From: Nymphalis io
Lineage: Eukaryota; Arthropoda; Insecta; Lepidoptera; Nymphalidae
Direction: 5' to 3'
Assembly: GCF_905147045.1 (NCBI RefSeq)
Contig: NC_065917.1
Coordinates: 7,146,501 to 7,210,500, forward strand
Length of the DNA: 64,000 nucleotides
The notes under the pieces are model-generated. The model saw only the letters and a program-made list of their open reading frames with translations, did not search any database and was not told where the DNA came from. Below, in pieces: positions 43,517 to 53,848 of this stretch. Position numbers and translations under genes: made by a program. Positions within the stretch are counted from its first letter, which is position 1. Each line of letters begins with the position of its first letter.

Positions 43517-44857
43517 ATGTCGAAAAATATTGTTAAACATTTTTCATGTCAATTAAGACCTACAAATCAATTATTACGTGGCTTAGGTGATATGGAAGTG
43601 AAATCAGAATCATATGTAACGTTGCCCGTTGAATTCAGTGACTTAACAATAGAAATTGATTTTTATATCGTCGATGATAATAATTTAAATGTACCTGTAA
43701 TTATTGGCACCGACGTGTTAAATAGAAAAGGCATAACTTATGTTAGGACCGGTGATTGTCAGCGTATAATTCGTAGTGAACCTATTGAAAGCAATATTTT
43801 GCCAGTAAATTCAATTTGTTTATCCGAACAAGTAAATACGTCTGTGTCTGGAAAAGATAGGGAACGATTATTAGAGATTCTAGCCAAGTATTCAAAATTC
43901 TTTTTAAGTGGTACCGCGATCACAACTGTAAAGGATAGTGAAATGCATATTAAACTGACAACTAATGTACCCGTGTATTATAGACCCTATAAATTATCAC
44001 ACGATGAAAAATTAAAAGTTCGCGAAATAGTTAAAGATTTGCTTAATAAAAGTATAATTCGTGAATCTGACTCGGAGTACGCTAGCCCAATTCTATTGGT
44101 GAAAAAGAAAGATGGTTCTGATAGAATGGTGGTGGACTACCGTGCACTGAATCGGATTACTGATAAAACTAGACATCCCCTACCGTTGATTAATGACTAC
44201 ATAGACCGATTAGGTAAATCTCGCTGGTTTAGTTCCTTAGATATGGTATCTGGGTTTCACCGACTTAGAGTTGCTGAGGAGTCTATTCATAAGACGGCAT
44301 TTGTTACCCCGGAAGGCCACTACGAATATTGTAAGGTCCCCTACGGATTAGCAAATGCACCGATTTTTTATCAGAAAACTATTGCTAAGACGCTAAAATC
44401 CTTTATTGAGGCCGGACAGGTTGTAGTCTATATCGATGACGTACTTATATTGACACAAAGCATTAACGAAAACCTTATTTTATTAGATTCGGTAATTAAA
44501 ACTTTGACAGAGGCAGGATTTTCTATCAACTTGAAGAAATGCACTTTTCTAACCAATGAAATCGAATATCTCGGTAGGATTATACGCGATGGTCAGGTTA
44601 GGCCGAGCACTTATAAAATTGACGCGTTAGTTAAATCACCACCCCCGAATAATGTCAAACAGGTGCGGCAATTCCTAGGCCTCGCTGGGTATTTTCGTAG
44701 ATACATATATAATCACGCGATTAAGACCGCGCGCATTGCAGCCCTAACTAGGAAGGGAATAATTTTTGACTGGACCGACGAACATGAAAACGCACGTCAG
44801 GAAATAATTTCTTATTTAACAAATGAACCAATTCTAGCTATATTCGACCCTGACTAA
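43517..44857 (+). pseudogene. Gypsy protease remainder and reverse transcriptase
   Basis: It is in the same frame as the end of gag, separated only by the TGA at 43505. The protease C-terminus has VPVIIGTDVLNRKG. The RT holds YASPILLVKKKDGSDRMVVD, SSLDMVSGFHRLRV (catalytic Asp), EYCKVPYGLANAP, VVYIDDVLIL (YIDD), EIEYLGRIIRDGQ and RQFLGLAGYFRRYI. A one-base deletion near 44855 ends the frame just before RNase H. The polymerase copies the element RNA from the tRNA primer; this copy is split but its RT core has no missing catalytic residue. Confidence 0.9.
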
Positions 44858-46536
44858 AGACCGAATTACATACTGATGCCAGTTCAATTGGCTATGGCGG
44901 TATTCTTATGCAAATACATAAAGACGGTTGTAGGCGGGTAGTCGTATATTTTAGTAAATTAACTGCCAGCGCGGAGTCCAAATACCACAGCTATGAGTTG
45001 GAGACCCTTGCCGTAGTAAAATCATTGCAACATTTTAGACAATATTTAATTGGCAAAACTTTTAAAATAATCACAGATTGTAATGCGCTAAAAATGACGC
45101 AACGCAAAAAGGATCTCCAACCCAGAGTTGCAAGGTGGTGGATGTATATGCAGAATTTTGATTTCTCGCTAGAATATCGTAAGGGCACACTTATGTCACA
45201 TGTCGATTATTTAAGCAGAAACCCGGTCAATGTTGTCGATATCATTCGAAAGCCCCAAAATTGGGCTCAAGTGGCACAAGCAGGTGACGAGGAAACCATT
45301 TCTTTGTTAGAGAAATTAAATAACGGTGAATTAGATAACACGCGTTATGTAAAACGTAATGACCTCTTGTATTATAAATACGACGTCACGGGTGAGCAAG
45401 CGCGATTCTTGTGTTATGTACCAAAAGCATTTAGATTAAGCTTGTTACGCGTTTTCCACGATGAGCATGAACACATCGGTATAGACAAGACGATTGATCT
45501 GATCCTACGGCACTTTTGGTTCCCCGGTCTAAGACGATTTGTCGCGAAATATGTCACTAACTGCGTTATTTGTATTTCTCATAAACAAACTCCCCGAGCA
45601 CCTTTACAACCTATATCTTCGTGGCAAAAAGATTCGGTACCATTTGACGTGATACACGCCGACGTACTCGGGCCGCTGAGAGATAGCGATGGTCATAAAC
45701 ACGTACTCATTATAATTGACGCATATACAAAATATTGTTTACTGTTCGCGTTAACACGCCAAGATAGTAGTGAGGTAAAGCGTGTAATAACTCGAATTAT
45801 ATCGCTGTTCGGTACTTTTAAAAAGCTAGTGTGCTATAGAAGTCGTATGTTTGATAATTACGAATTTATTAACTGGATATCTGGTTACGGTGTCGAAGTG
45901 CATTTTATTACTCCCGAAATGCACCAAGAAAACGGCCAAGTTGAACGTTACTGCCGCACAGTACTTAATATGATAAGGGTTGAAGTAAATTATAATAAAA
46001 ATGATTGGTCAAAAGTATTGTGGAAATTACAACTAGTATTAAATATCACTAAACATAAGACAACCCAATACCCGGCACTTAATCTTCTCATTGGCAGCGA
46101 TTCGACTACTCTGTTAATAAATAGCTTGATTAAAGACATAACCTACGAAGGTTCAAATCCAAATCGCGACGCGACTCGCGAATTAAAAAGGCAACGAGCT
46201 GAAGAGCTTATTCGCGATAATAGAAACAAACAAGATGCTTATGTTAATAAAAATAGAAAACCTCCTAAAATGTATCAAGTAAATGACTTGGTTTACGTGA
46301 TCAAGAATTCTCAAAGCACCGGGAAACTTGATATTGGTATGAGAGGCCCTTATAAAGTAACGAAGGCGCTCCCTAATGATAGATACGAAGTCCAATTGTT
46401 GGCTGGTGCCTATGGCAAAACTACTCGGGTAGCTGCAACATATATGGTTTTATGGAAGGGTGAATGGACACCTGAAACTTGTGCTGCATTTTTTGAAGGT
46501 ATTTACTTGTTGTGCATGAGTTGTTATTTGTCTTGA
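44858..46536 (+). pseudogene. Gypsy RNase H and integrase, catalytic Asp lost
   Basis: In the shifted frame RNase H begins at HTDASSIGYGG, with SKYHSYELETLA and ITDCNALK after it. The integrase has an HHCC finger (HDEHEHIG...CVICISHK), then VIHADVLGPL with the first Asp. The second catalytic position is Tyr in VCYRSRMFDN (45831-45848), where Asp is expected. The third is Glu in QENGQVERY. The C-terminus continues RGPYKV, MVLWKGEWTPETCAAFFE. Unspliced, the frame stops at 46536; a further in-frame tail lies downstream (see 46499-46903). Confidence 0.9.
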
Positions 46537-46903
46537 CTTTATTTATTTATTGTAGCATGTAAATGTGAGACGTGCTAGTGGAAAAGACCCATGTAAAACC
46601 TGTGCGCGCGGTATTGGGTTGACCACAATGGTTTCTGGGGTGAGTCGGTTGCGCAGCTGACAACAGACCTGTGTAAATCCATGATGTATAGGTATCTGGG
46701 GTGACCTACTATAGACTGATATAAAACCTGTTCGTACACACGAGTTTGTGCGAGGTATTCGGTTGCGTGGGACCAGACCTGTGTAAAACCTATGTAGTCT
46801 ATTCAAACTGACTTGTGTAGTTGACAAATATACAAATATATGCCTTGTTGAGTAATAGAACAGACGTGACTAATGATGGATTTTTGTGTGTTTATTTCCT
46901 CAG
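46499..46903 (+). other. Candidate 405-bp intron (or insertion) in Gypsy pol
   Basis: The donor GAAG|GTATTT at 46498/46499 and the acceptor TTTATTTCCTCAG|AAACC at 46903/46904 obey GT-AG with a good pyrimidine tract. Ignoring the interval, pol continues in frame for 41 codons of acidic, Ser/Gly-rich tail and stops at 47026-47028, inside the 3' LTR. The interval holds four diverged repeats of a TGTAAAACCTGT-like word. Confidence 0.5.
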
Positions 46904-47011
46904 AAACCAATGATGACAATGCTGAGCAGTTATCGGATGTTGTGGGTGTTACCGGTCCATCCACAAGTTCATCTGAGGGCTTCAGGGACGCAGCCCCGTC
47001 AGGAGAGGCCG

Positions 47012-47254
47012 TGTTGGAGGAAGACTAATATTTTAATTCAGCAACACCACACCTGCCTATATAAGACGAGATGTTGGCGATAAGAGCTCATTACGTTAAC
47101 TTTTGAAGTGTGCGGAAGCTCTGCCGGAATAATTACCGATTTAATTATATTACTAATTATTTTATGTTTGTTTAAAGTCATAAATTGTGTATGTACTTGA
47201 GGCCGAAGGCCAAATAAATCTTTTTTTATTTTAATAATTGTTTGATTTATAACA
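47012..47254 (+). repeat. 3' LTR of the Gypsy element
   Basis: Same sequence as 41877-42124 apart from a 3-bp deletion (CATTATTACG to CATTACG), five substitutions and a one-base change in a T-run. It ends with the canonical CA. Its first bases encode the end of the candidate pol tail. Confidence 0.9.
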
Positions 47255-47370
47255 GTAGTATATCAGTTGTCTGGTTTCCATAGCACGAGTTTTGTACAAG
47301 CTTAATTTGGGATCAGATGGCCGTGTGTGAAAAATGTCCCAGGATATTATTATTATTGGTTTCAAATATT
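47255..47370 (+). repeat. SINE-2, 3' part
   Basis: GTAGTATATCAGTTGTCTGG, TTCCATAGCACGAGTTTTG, AAGCTTAATTTGGGATCAGA and GTGTGTGAAAAATGTCCCAG, then a TTA tail. It is the distal part of the SINE seen complete at 48878. The left part was lost or displaced at the Gypsy 3' LTR. Confidence 0.85.
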
Positions 47371-48877
47371 TAGAATTAGGATTACGTTGTTAATGTACCA
47401 GGAGAACATAAACAGTGAGACGGTCTCACCGAACGATTAGATTAAAAGAGTCAATTAGTTTCAGTTAGGATTACAGTGTTAATGTACCAGGAGATCATAA
47501 ACAGTGCGTCGGTCTCACCGAACGATTAGATTAAAAGAGTCAATTAGTTTCAGTTAGGATTACAGTGTTAATGTACCAGGAGATCATAAACAGTGAGTCG
47601 GTCTCACCGAACGATTAGATTAAAAGAGTCAATAAGATTCAGTTAGGATTACAGTGTTAATGTACCAGGAGATCATAAACAGTGAGTCGGTCTCACCGAA
47701 CGATTAGATTAAAAGAGTCAATTAGTTTCAGTTAGGATTACAGTGTTAATGTACCAGGAGATCATAAACAGTGAGTCGGTCTCACCGATTGATTAGATTA
47801 AAAGAGTCAATTAGTTTCAGTTAGGATTACAGTGTTAATGTACCAGGAGATCATAAACAGTGAGACGGTCTCACCGAACGAATAGATTAAAAGAGTCAAT
47901 TAGTTCCAGTTATGATTACAGTGTTAATGTACCAAGAGATCATAAACAGTGAGTCGGTCTCACCGAACGATTACATTAAAAGAGTCAATTAGTTCCAGTT
48001 AGGATTACAGTGTTAATGTACCAGGAGATCATAAACAGTGAGTCGGTCTCACCGAACGATTAGATTAAAAGAGCCAATTAGTTTCAGTTAGGATTACAGT
48101 GTTAATGTACCAGGAGATCATAAACAGTGAGACGGTCTCACCGAACGATTAGATTAAAAGAGTCAATTAGTTCCAGTTATGATTAGTGTTAATGTACCAG
48201 GAGATCATAAACAGTGAGTCGGTCTCACCGGACGATTAAATTAAAAGAGTCAATTAGTTCCAGTTAGGATTACAGTGTTAATGTACCAGGAGATCATAAA
48301 CAGTGAGTCGGTCTCACCGAACGATTATATTACAAGAGTCAATTAGTTCCAGTTAGGATTACAGTGTTAATGTACCAGGAGATCATAAACAGTGAGTCGG
48401 TCTCACCGAACGATTAGATTAAAAGAGTCAATTAGTTTCAGTTAGGATTACAGTGTTAATGTACCAGGAGATCATAAACAGTGAGACGGTCTCACCGAAC
48501 GATTAGATTAAAAGAGTCAATTAGTTCCAGTTATGATTACAGTGTTAATGTACCAGGAGATCATAAACAGTGAGTCGGTCTCACCGAACGATTAAATTAA
48601 AAGAGTCAATTAGTTCCAGTTAGGATTACAGTGTTAATGTACCAGATCATAAACAGTGAGTCGGTCTCACCGAACGATTAGATTAAAAGAGTCAATTAGT
48701 TTCAGTTAGGATTACAGTGTTAATGTACCAGGAGATCATAAACAGTGTGTCGGTGTCACCGAACGATTAGATTAAAAGAGTCAATTAGTTTCAGATAGGA
48801 TTACAGTGTTAATGTACTAGGAGATCATAAACAGTGAGTCGGTCTTACCGAACGATTAGATTAAAAGAGTTAATTTT
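47371..48877 (+). repeat. 89-bp tandem array, block A (about 17 units)
   Basis: The unit is GGATTACAGTGTTAATGTAC, CAGGAGATCATAAACAGTGA, GTCGGTCTCACCGAACGATT, AGATTAAAAGAGTCAATTAG, TTTCAGTTA. Starts at 47379, 47468 and 47557 give exactly 89 bp. The first unit is diverged (TTAGAATTAGGATTACGTTG, GAGAACATAAACAG) and the same diverged unit opens blocks B and C and closes the inverted array at 59561. Two units carry small deletions (near 48182 and 48640). The GTGAGACGGTCTCAC form of the unit is a near-perfect palindrome. Confidence 0.95.
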
Positions 48878-49160
48878 GACTAGACGTTTGGCGCGGTTGG
48901 TAGATACTTGCCTTTTCACGCCGAAGGTTGTGGTTTCGATTCCCACCCAGGACAGACATTTGTGTGCATGAACATGTCTGTTTGTCCTGAGTCTGACTGT
49001 AATTTTCTGTATAAGTATGTATTTACAAAAGAAAAGTAGTATATGTAGTATTTCAGTTGTCAGGTTTCCATAGCACGAGTTTTGTACAAGCTTAATTTGG
49101 GATCAGATGGCCGTGTGTGAAAAATGTCCCAGGATATTATTACTATTAGTTTCAAAGATT
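48878..49160 (+). repeat. SINE-2, full length, between array blocks
   Basis: The tRNA-like head GGCGCGGTTGGTAGATACTT has B box GGTTTCGATTCCC. The body carries GGACAGACATTTGTGTGC, AACATGTCTGTTTGTCCTG and TACAAAAGAAAAGTAGTATA. It ends CCCAGGATATTATTACTATT. The left neighbour is the last 89-bp unit, cut after AAAAGAGTTAATTTT. Confidence 0.9.
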
Positions 49161-50850
49161 TAGAATTAGGATTACGTTGTAAATGTACCAGGAGAACATA
49201 AACAGTGAGACGGTTTCACCGAACGATTAGATTAATAGAGTCAATTAGTTCCAGTTAGGATTACAGTGTTAATGTTCCAGGAGATCATAAACAGTGAGTC
49301 GGTCTCACCGAACGATTAAATTAAAAGAGTCAATTAGTTTCAGTTAGGATTACAGTGTTAATGTACCAGGAGATCATAAACAGTGAGTCGGTCTCACCGA
49401 ACGATTAGATTAAAAGAGTCAATTAGTTTCAGTTAGGATTACAGTGTTAATGTACCAGGAGATCATAAACAGTGAGTCGGTCTCACCGAACGATTAGATT
49501 AAAAGAGTCAATAAGATTCAGTTAGGATTACAGTGTTAATGTACCAGGAGATCATAAACAGTGAGTCGGTCTCACCGAACGATTAGATTAAAAGAGTCAA
49601 TTAGTTTCAGTTAGGATTACAGTGTTAATGTACCAGGAGATCATAAACAGTGAGTCGGTCTCACCGATTGATTAGATTAAAAGAGTCAATTAGTTTCAGT
49701 TAGGATTACAGTGTTAATGTACCAGGAGATCATAAACAGTGAGACGGTCTCACCGAACGAATAGATTAAAAGAGTCAATTAGTTCCAGTTATGATTACAG
49801 TGTTAATGTACCAAGAGATCATAAACAGTGAGTCGGTCTCACCGAACGATTACATTAAAAGAGTCAATTAGTTCCAGTTAGGATTACAGTGTTAATGTAC
49901 CAGGAGATCATAAACAGTGAGTCGGTCTCACCGAACGATTAGATTAAAAGAGCCAATTAGTTTCAGTTAGGTTTACAGTGTTAATGTACCAGGAGATCAT
50001 AAACAGTGAGTCGGTCTCACCGGACGATTAAATTAAAAGAGTCAATTAGTTCCAGTTAGGATTACAGTGTTAATGTACCAGGAGATCATAAACAGTGAGT
50101 CGGTCTCACCGAACGATTAGATTAAAAGAGTCAATTAGTTTCAGTTAGAATTACAGTGTTAGTGTACCAGGAGATCATAAATAGTGTGTCGGTCTCACCG
50201 AATGATTAGATTAAAAGAGTTAATTAGTTCCAGTTATGATTACAGTGTTAATGTACCAGGAGATAATAAACAGTGTGTCGGTCTCACCGAACGATTATAT
50301 TACAAGAGTCAATTAGTTCCAGTTAGGATTACAGTGTTAATGTACCAGGAGATCATAAACAGTGAGTCGGTCTCACCGAACGATTAGATTAAAAGAGTCA
50401 ATTAGTTTCAGTTAGGATTACAGTGTTAATGTACCAGGAGATCATAAACAGTGAGACGGTCTCACCGAACGATTAGATTAAAAGAGTCAATTAGTTCCAG
50501 TTATGATTACAGTGTTAATGTACCAGGAGATCATAAACAGTGAGTCGGTCTCACCGAACGATTAAATTAAAAGAGTTAATTAGTTCCGGTTAGGATTACA
50601 GTGTTAATGTACCAGGAGATCATAAACAGTGAGTCGGTCTCACCGAACGATTAGATTAAAAGAGTCAATTAGTTTCAGTTAGGATTACAGTGTTAATGTA
50701 CCAGGAGATCATAAACAGTGTGTCGGTCTCACCGAACGATTAGATTAAAAGAGTCAATTAGTTTCAGATTGGATTACAGTGTTAATGTACTAGGAGATCA
50801 TAAACAGTGAGTCGGTCTTACCGAACGATTAGATTAAAAGAGTTAATTTT
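49161..50850 (+). repeat. 89-bp tandem array, block B (about 19 units)
   Basis: Same unit as block A. Marker variants occur in the same order as in A: the ATAAGATTC unit, the CCGATTGATTAG unit, the GAACGAATAG unit, the CCAAGAGATC unit and the GAGCCAATTAG unit. B is therefore a copy of A shifted by one unit and lengthened by about two. Confidence 0.95.
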
Positions 50851-51132
50851 GACTAGACGTTTGGCGCGGTTGGTAGATACTTGCCTTTTCACGCCGAAGG
50901 TTGTGGTTTCGATTCCCACCCAGGACAGACATTTGTGTGCATGAACATGTCTGTTTGTCCTGAGTCTGACTGTAATTTTCTGTATAAGTATGTATTTACA
51001 AAAGAAAAGTAGTATATGTAGTATATCAGTTGTCAGGTTTCCATAGCACGAGTTTTGTACAAGCTTAATTTGGGATCAGATGGCCGTGTGTGAAAAATGT
51101 CCCAGGATATTATTACTATTAGTTTCAAAGAT
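50851..51132 (+). repeat. SINE-2, second copy between array blocks
   Basis: Practically identical to 48878-49160, and exactly 1973 bp to its right (GACTAGACG at 48878 and 50851). It was duplicated with the array, not inserted independently. Confidence 0.92.
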
Positions 51133-51348
51133 TTAGAATTAGGATTACGTTGTAAATGTACCAGGAGAACATAAACAGTGAGACGGTTTCACCGAACGAT
51201 TAGATTAATAGAGTCAATTAGTTCCAGTTAGGATTACAGTGTTAATGTTCCAGGAGATCATAAACAGTGAGACGGTTTCACCGAACGATTAGATTAAAAG
51301 AGTCAATTAGTTTCAGTTATGATTACAGTGTTAATGTACCAGGAGTTT
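51133..51348 (+). repeat. 89-bp tandem array, block C (about 2 units)
   Basis: It starts with the same diverged first unit as B, 1973 bp away (51142 against 49169), and breaks off after CCAGGAG at about 51345, before TTTTACAGTTTTAATC. Confidence 0.9.
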
Positions 51349-51365
51349 TACAGTTTTAATCTCAC

Positions 51366-51457
51366 CGTTCGGTGAGACCGACACACTGTTTATGATCTCC
51401 TGGTACATTAACACTGTAATCCTAACTGAAACTAATTGACTCTTTTAATCTATAATT
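51366..51457 (-). repeat. Single inverted 89-bp unit
   Basis: CGGTGAGACCGACACACTGT through CTAACTGAAACTAATTGACT is the reverse complement of one array unit, placed tail to tail with block C. Confidence 0.92.
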
Positions 51458-51464
51458 GAATTAT

Positions 51465-51832
51465 AATAATAATGTCCTCCAGACCGATTTGGCTACGGCG
51501 GCCAATCTCAAGGTTGATTAGCCAAATACGCAGGAGATATTATAGTGCACAAGTGTGTGCGCAAACACAGGTGCACTCCCTATTCCCTATCTCTCATAAT
51601 CCGATGGGATGGCAATCCAATACGACCGGAAAGAGTTCAGGCGCAGGACCATCAGCTTTAAGTGCTTTCCGAGGCACGGGAGTGTACACATTTCCAACTT
51701 GCAGACTCCGGGCTGCTACTCAGAATTTTCTGACAGACAAACCCAATAGCTTTTTTTATTTGCCCGACCTGGGAATTGACCCGGAAGGGGTCTGCCTTAC
51801 ATCAAGCCACTAGACCAACGAGGCAGTCATAA
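51465..51832 (-). repeat. SINE-3 (tRNA-derived)
   Basis: On the minus strand the head reads CTCGTTGGTCTAGTGGCTTG (A box) with GGTCAATTCCCAGG as the decayed B box. The body has GCAGCCCGGAGTCTGCAAG and GTGCACCTGTGTTTGCGC. It ends at a hairpin (GGCTAATC..) followed by CTGGAGGACATTATTATTAT. It is paralogous to 56463-56850. Confidence 0.85.
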
Positions 51833-52349
51833 TTATACGAGGACTTTGAAGAGAATAGATTAGCATCTCAACCACCCCATTTACCATTTCTATTATAATA
51901 AATTATTTTTTATTGGACAGAGAGTGTCTGACCAGAGACAAATATTAACCATCTACTTGATACTCAAATATCAATATTTGCAAAGAAGACAAATATACAT
52001 TTCAACTAATTGTAAAAGGTGTATTAAATACAATATTAACACGTACATAGTGCTATTTTGATTGATTTTAAATAAGAATATTTAATTTAAATTTCAGTTT
52101 ATTTGAAATTTTAAGTCAACTAACTTCTAAATAAGTTATTATTATAACAATTTAACATACGATAAGATTATCATATTCGTGTCACCGTGGCGTCACGGAA
52201 GGGTAGATAGGCAAACATGGTATAACTAAGAATTTAATGTTTTTGAATGTACATATTTTCAAATATAAAGACATAACCTTTTACTGTTGCGATTTCTGTT
52301 TCTCTTTTTTAATTTCAAATGAAATTTTGGTGGTAATTCTCCACCGCGT
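51833..52349. other. AT-rich stretch without a gene
   Basis: No exon, element terminus or repeat match recognised. Confidence 0.5.
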
Positions 52350-52445
52350 CATTGGCGTTTTAAGAAATATTAACCATCATTTATATTGTCAATGTGCCAC
52401 CAACATTGGGAACCAAGATGTAATATCCATTGTGTATGTACGTTA
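52350..52445 (-). repeat. Rep-P fragment
   Basis: AAATATTAACCATC, TGTCAATGTGCCACCAACAT and TGGGAACCAAGATGTAATAT match the middle of Rep-P (AAATGTTAACCATCGCTTAC..CCACCAACCTTGGGAACTA). Confidence 0.6.
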
Positions 52446-52729
52446 GTTCATAAACCTAGTTATATAATTATTTAATATTAACTAGAAATTGGATGTATTA
52501 TATTTTATATAAGCCTTTATATATTGCAATATTATTTATACATAAGCATAGACGTTTTGCATGTATGTTATATACGTAATAAAAACTCTGACACTGATTA
52601 ATTAACTGACTGAATAAAAATGAGTTAAGAGTGAAAATTTGCTCGATCACATATGATGGTTTATTAAAAATTTGTCCGCTAGTGTTAAATATATGAAAGT
52701 TTATATGGATGGTCCACATTTTTTTTATA

Positions 52730-53009
52730 CAGTGTTGCCAACTTGGGGGTTTTCCCCCTAAATAGGGCTATGTCAGATGAAATCAAATAGGATATTTTCA
52801 GGTCAGACATTTTTAAGGAGGAACATTTTTTTAAAGAATTTCTCTCCGGGGATTAACTCTTCAGCTTCATTTAATTGAGTATATTTCAAGTTTACTAATG
52901 CTACTTGCAGTACTTGATTTGCTTTTTTTTAACATCATATTATAAATGTATTTTGTATTTGTTTCAATTCATCCGTCAGGAGGATGCTTCTAAGAGGTTG
53001 GCAACACTG
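52730..53009. mobile_element. hAT-like MITE with 13-bp terminal inverted repeats
   Basis: CAGTGTTGCCAAC (52730-52742) and its exact reverse complement (52997-53009) bound a 280-bp non-coding unit. The 8 bp outside are TTTTTATA on the left and TTTTTATG on the right, a 7-of-8 match to an 8-bp duplication, which is the hAT signature. There is no transposase. CAGTGTTGCC is a common start of insect hAT MITEs. Confidence 0.75.
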
Positions 53010-53262
53010 TTTTTATGTAACATAAAAATACCATCATCGTTTGTCGTTTTTTGTAATTTAATCCGCAAGGCGAAACGCCTCCCACGCAATGATGAAGTGA
53101 ACACGACAAGAAAACTGGTTACAGATACAATTAATATATTTAATTTATCTAGAATATTCTAGAGAGATCTCGAATTTTACATTGGAGCCGTGTTCTATAG
53201 AATTCATGGTATGTACGGGAAGGTTTGCGTGACCCGGCCGATGGCTCTGTAACAAAACAATT

Positions 53263-53448
53263 TCGTTAATATATAAAAATGGCTGTTTGTGTATCTGTTT
53301 GTGATTAATAGAGTTCGGACCGTTTGAATCACCATCATAGTTGAAATTTAGATGTATGTCTCATGGAAGATTTTATAATATCCACTTCGTTGTAACGCCG
53401 CTAGATGGCGCTGTACCACATTAACAGCCACCTACCGGGTTTTGCTAG
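53263..53448 (+). mobile_element. Short non-autonomous Helitron
   Basis: It begins TCGTTAATATATAAAAATGG and ends CCACCTACCGGGTTTTGCTAG before T. The internal CGCCGCTAGATGGCGCTGTA is typical of this lepidopteran family. The base before TC is T, not A, so the 5' edge may be off by a few bases. Confidence 0.6.
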
Positions 53449-53524
53449 TAAAGTACAAAAGTGTCTGTTGGTCGAAGATATCTCTTCTTAAGAACAAAAC
53501 TTATTCCAACATGATTCAAAACAG

Positions 53525-53630
53525 TTACAGTATATAAATGTCCCACAGCTGGGCTAAAACCTCTCCTTCTCAGGAGAAGGTTTGAGCTTATTCCACAACC
53601 TGCTTCGATGCATGGATTTCCTTCACCGAA
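53525..53630 (-). repeat. SINE-1, 3' part
   Basis: On the minus strand GCTCAAACCTTCTCCTGAG, AGGTTTTAGCCCAGCTGTGG and GACATTTA match the 3' end of SINE-1. The head is absent. Confidence 0.7.
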
Positions 53631-53720
53631 CACTTATAAATTAAATATGTGAAAGTCGGTGGAGCTAGCGATCTCGTATACCAACACTGAGCTGACGATA
53701 TACTTTATTGGCTCAACAAT

Positions 53721-53848
53721 TCAACAGTAATTAGAAGTTATCGTTGGGTTCGTTGAGCGGTACCTGGTCCCCAGCCCCGCCGTGAACAGCAGCCGGCGGC
53801 CCCGCACGAGGTACTCCGGACAGCGGGCGGACAGTAGGACATCACGTG
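53721..53848 (-). CDS. GTPBP1/2-like terminal exon
   Basis: Acceptor CCGTAACAG. In the frame beginning at the third base it encodes RDVLLSARCPEYLVRGRRLL and FTAGLGT, close to the family's C-terminal PEYL..G.RLLFR.G pattern, and stops at TGA 53723-53721. The preceding visible exon ends in a different phase, so at least one exon between them is missing. Confidence 0.6.

Larger units (their letters stand above)
41877..47254 (+). mobile_element. Ty3/Gypsy LTR retrotransposon, nearly complete, inactivated
   Basis: Two LTRs of about 245 bp (41877-42124 and 47012-47254) enclose gag, protease, RT, RNase H and integrase in Gypsy order. The LTRs differ by five substitutions and two small indels, about 2 percent, so the insertion is fairly young. 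The flanks (GTATAT and GTAGTA) are not a clear target duplication. The right flank is the 3' part of a SINE-2. Each coding block carries at least one lesion, described below. No envelope gene is present. Confidence 0.92.

Noticed and set aside
41877..47254. Possible errantivirus with an envelope gene
   Set aside because: Between integrase and 3' LTR only about 475 bp remain, with no signal peptide, transmembrane segment or envelope-like frame.
48878..49000. tRNA gene-like A and B boxes
   Set aside because: They occur at the head of repeated SINE-2 copies, with no foldable acceptor stem. The same holds for the boxes at 8370, 12700, 13530, 51800, 56820 and 57650.
47371..51348. Regular direct repeats that might suggest a CRISPR array
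   Set aside because: The 89-bp units are contiguous with no unique spacers, the genome is eukaryotic and no cas gene is present. It is a satellite.
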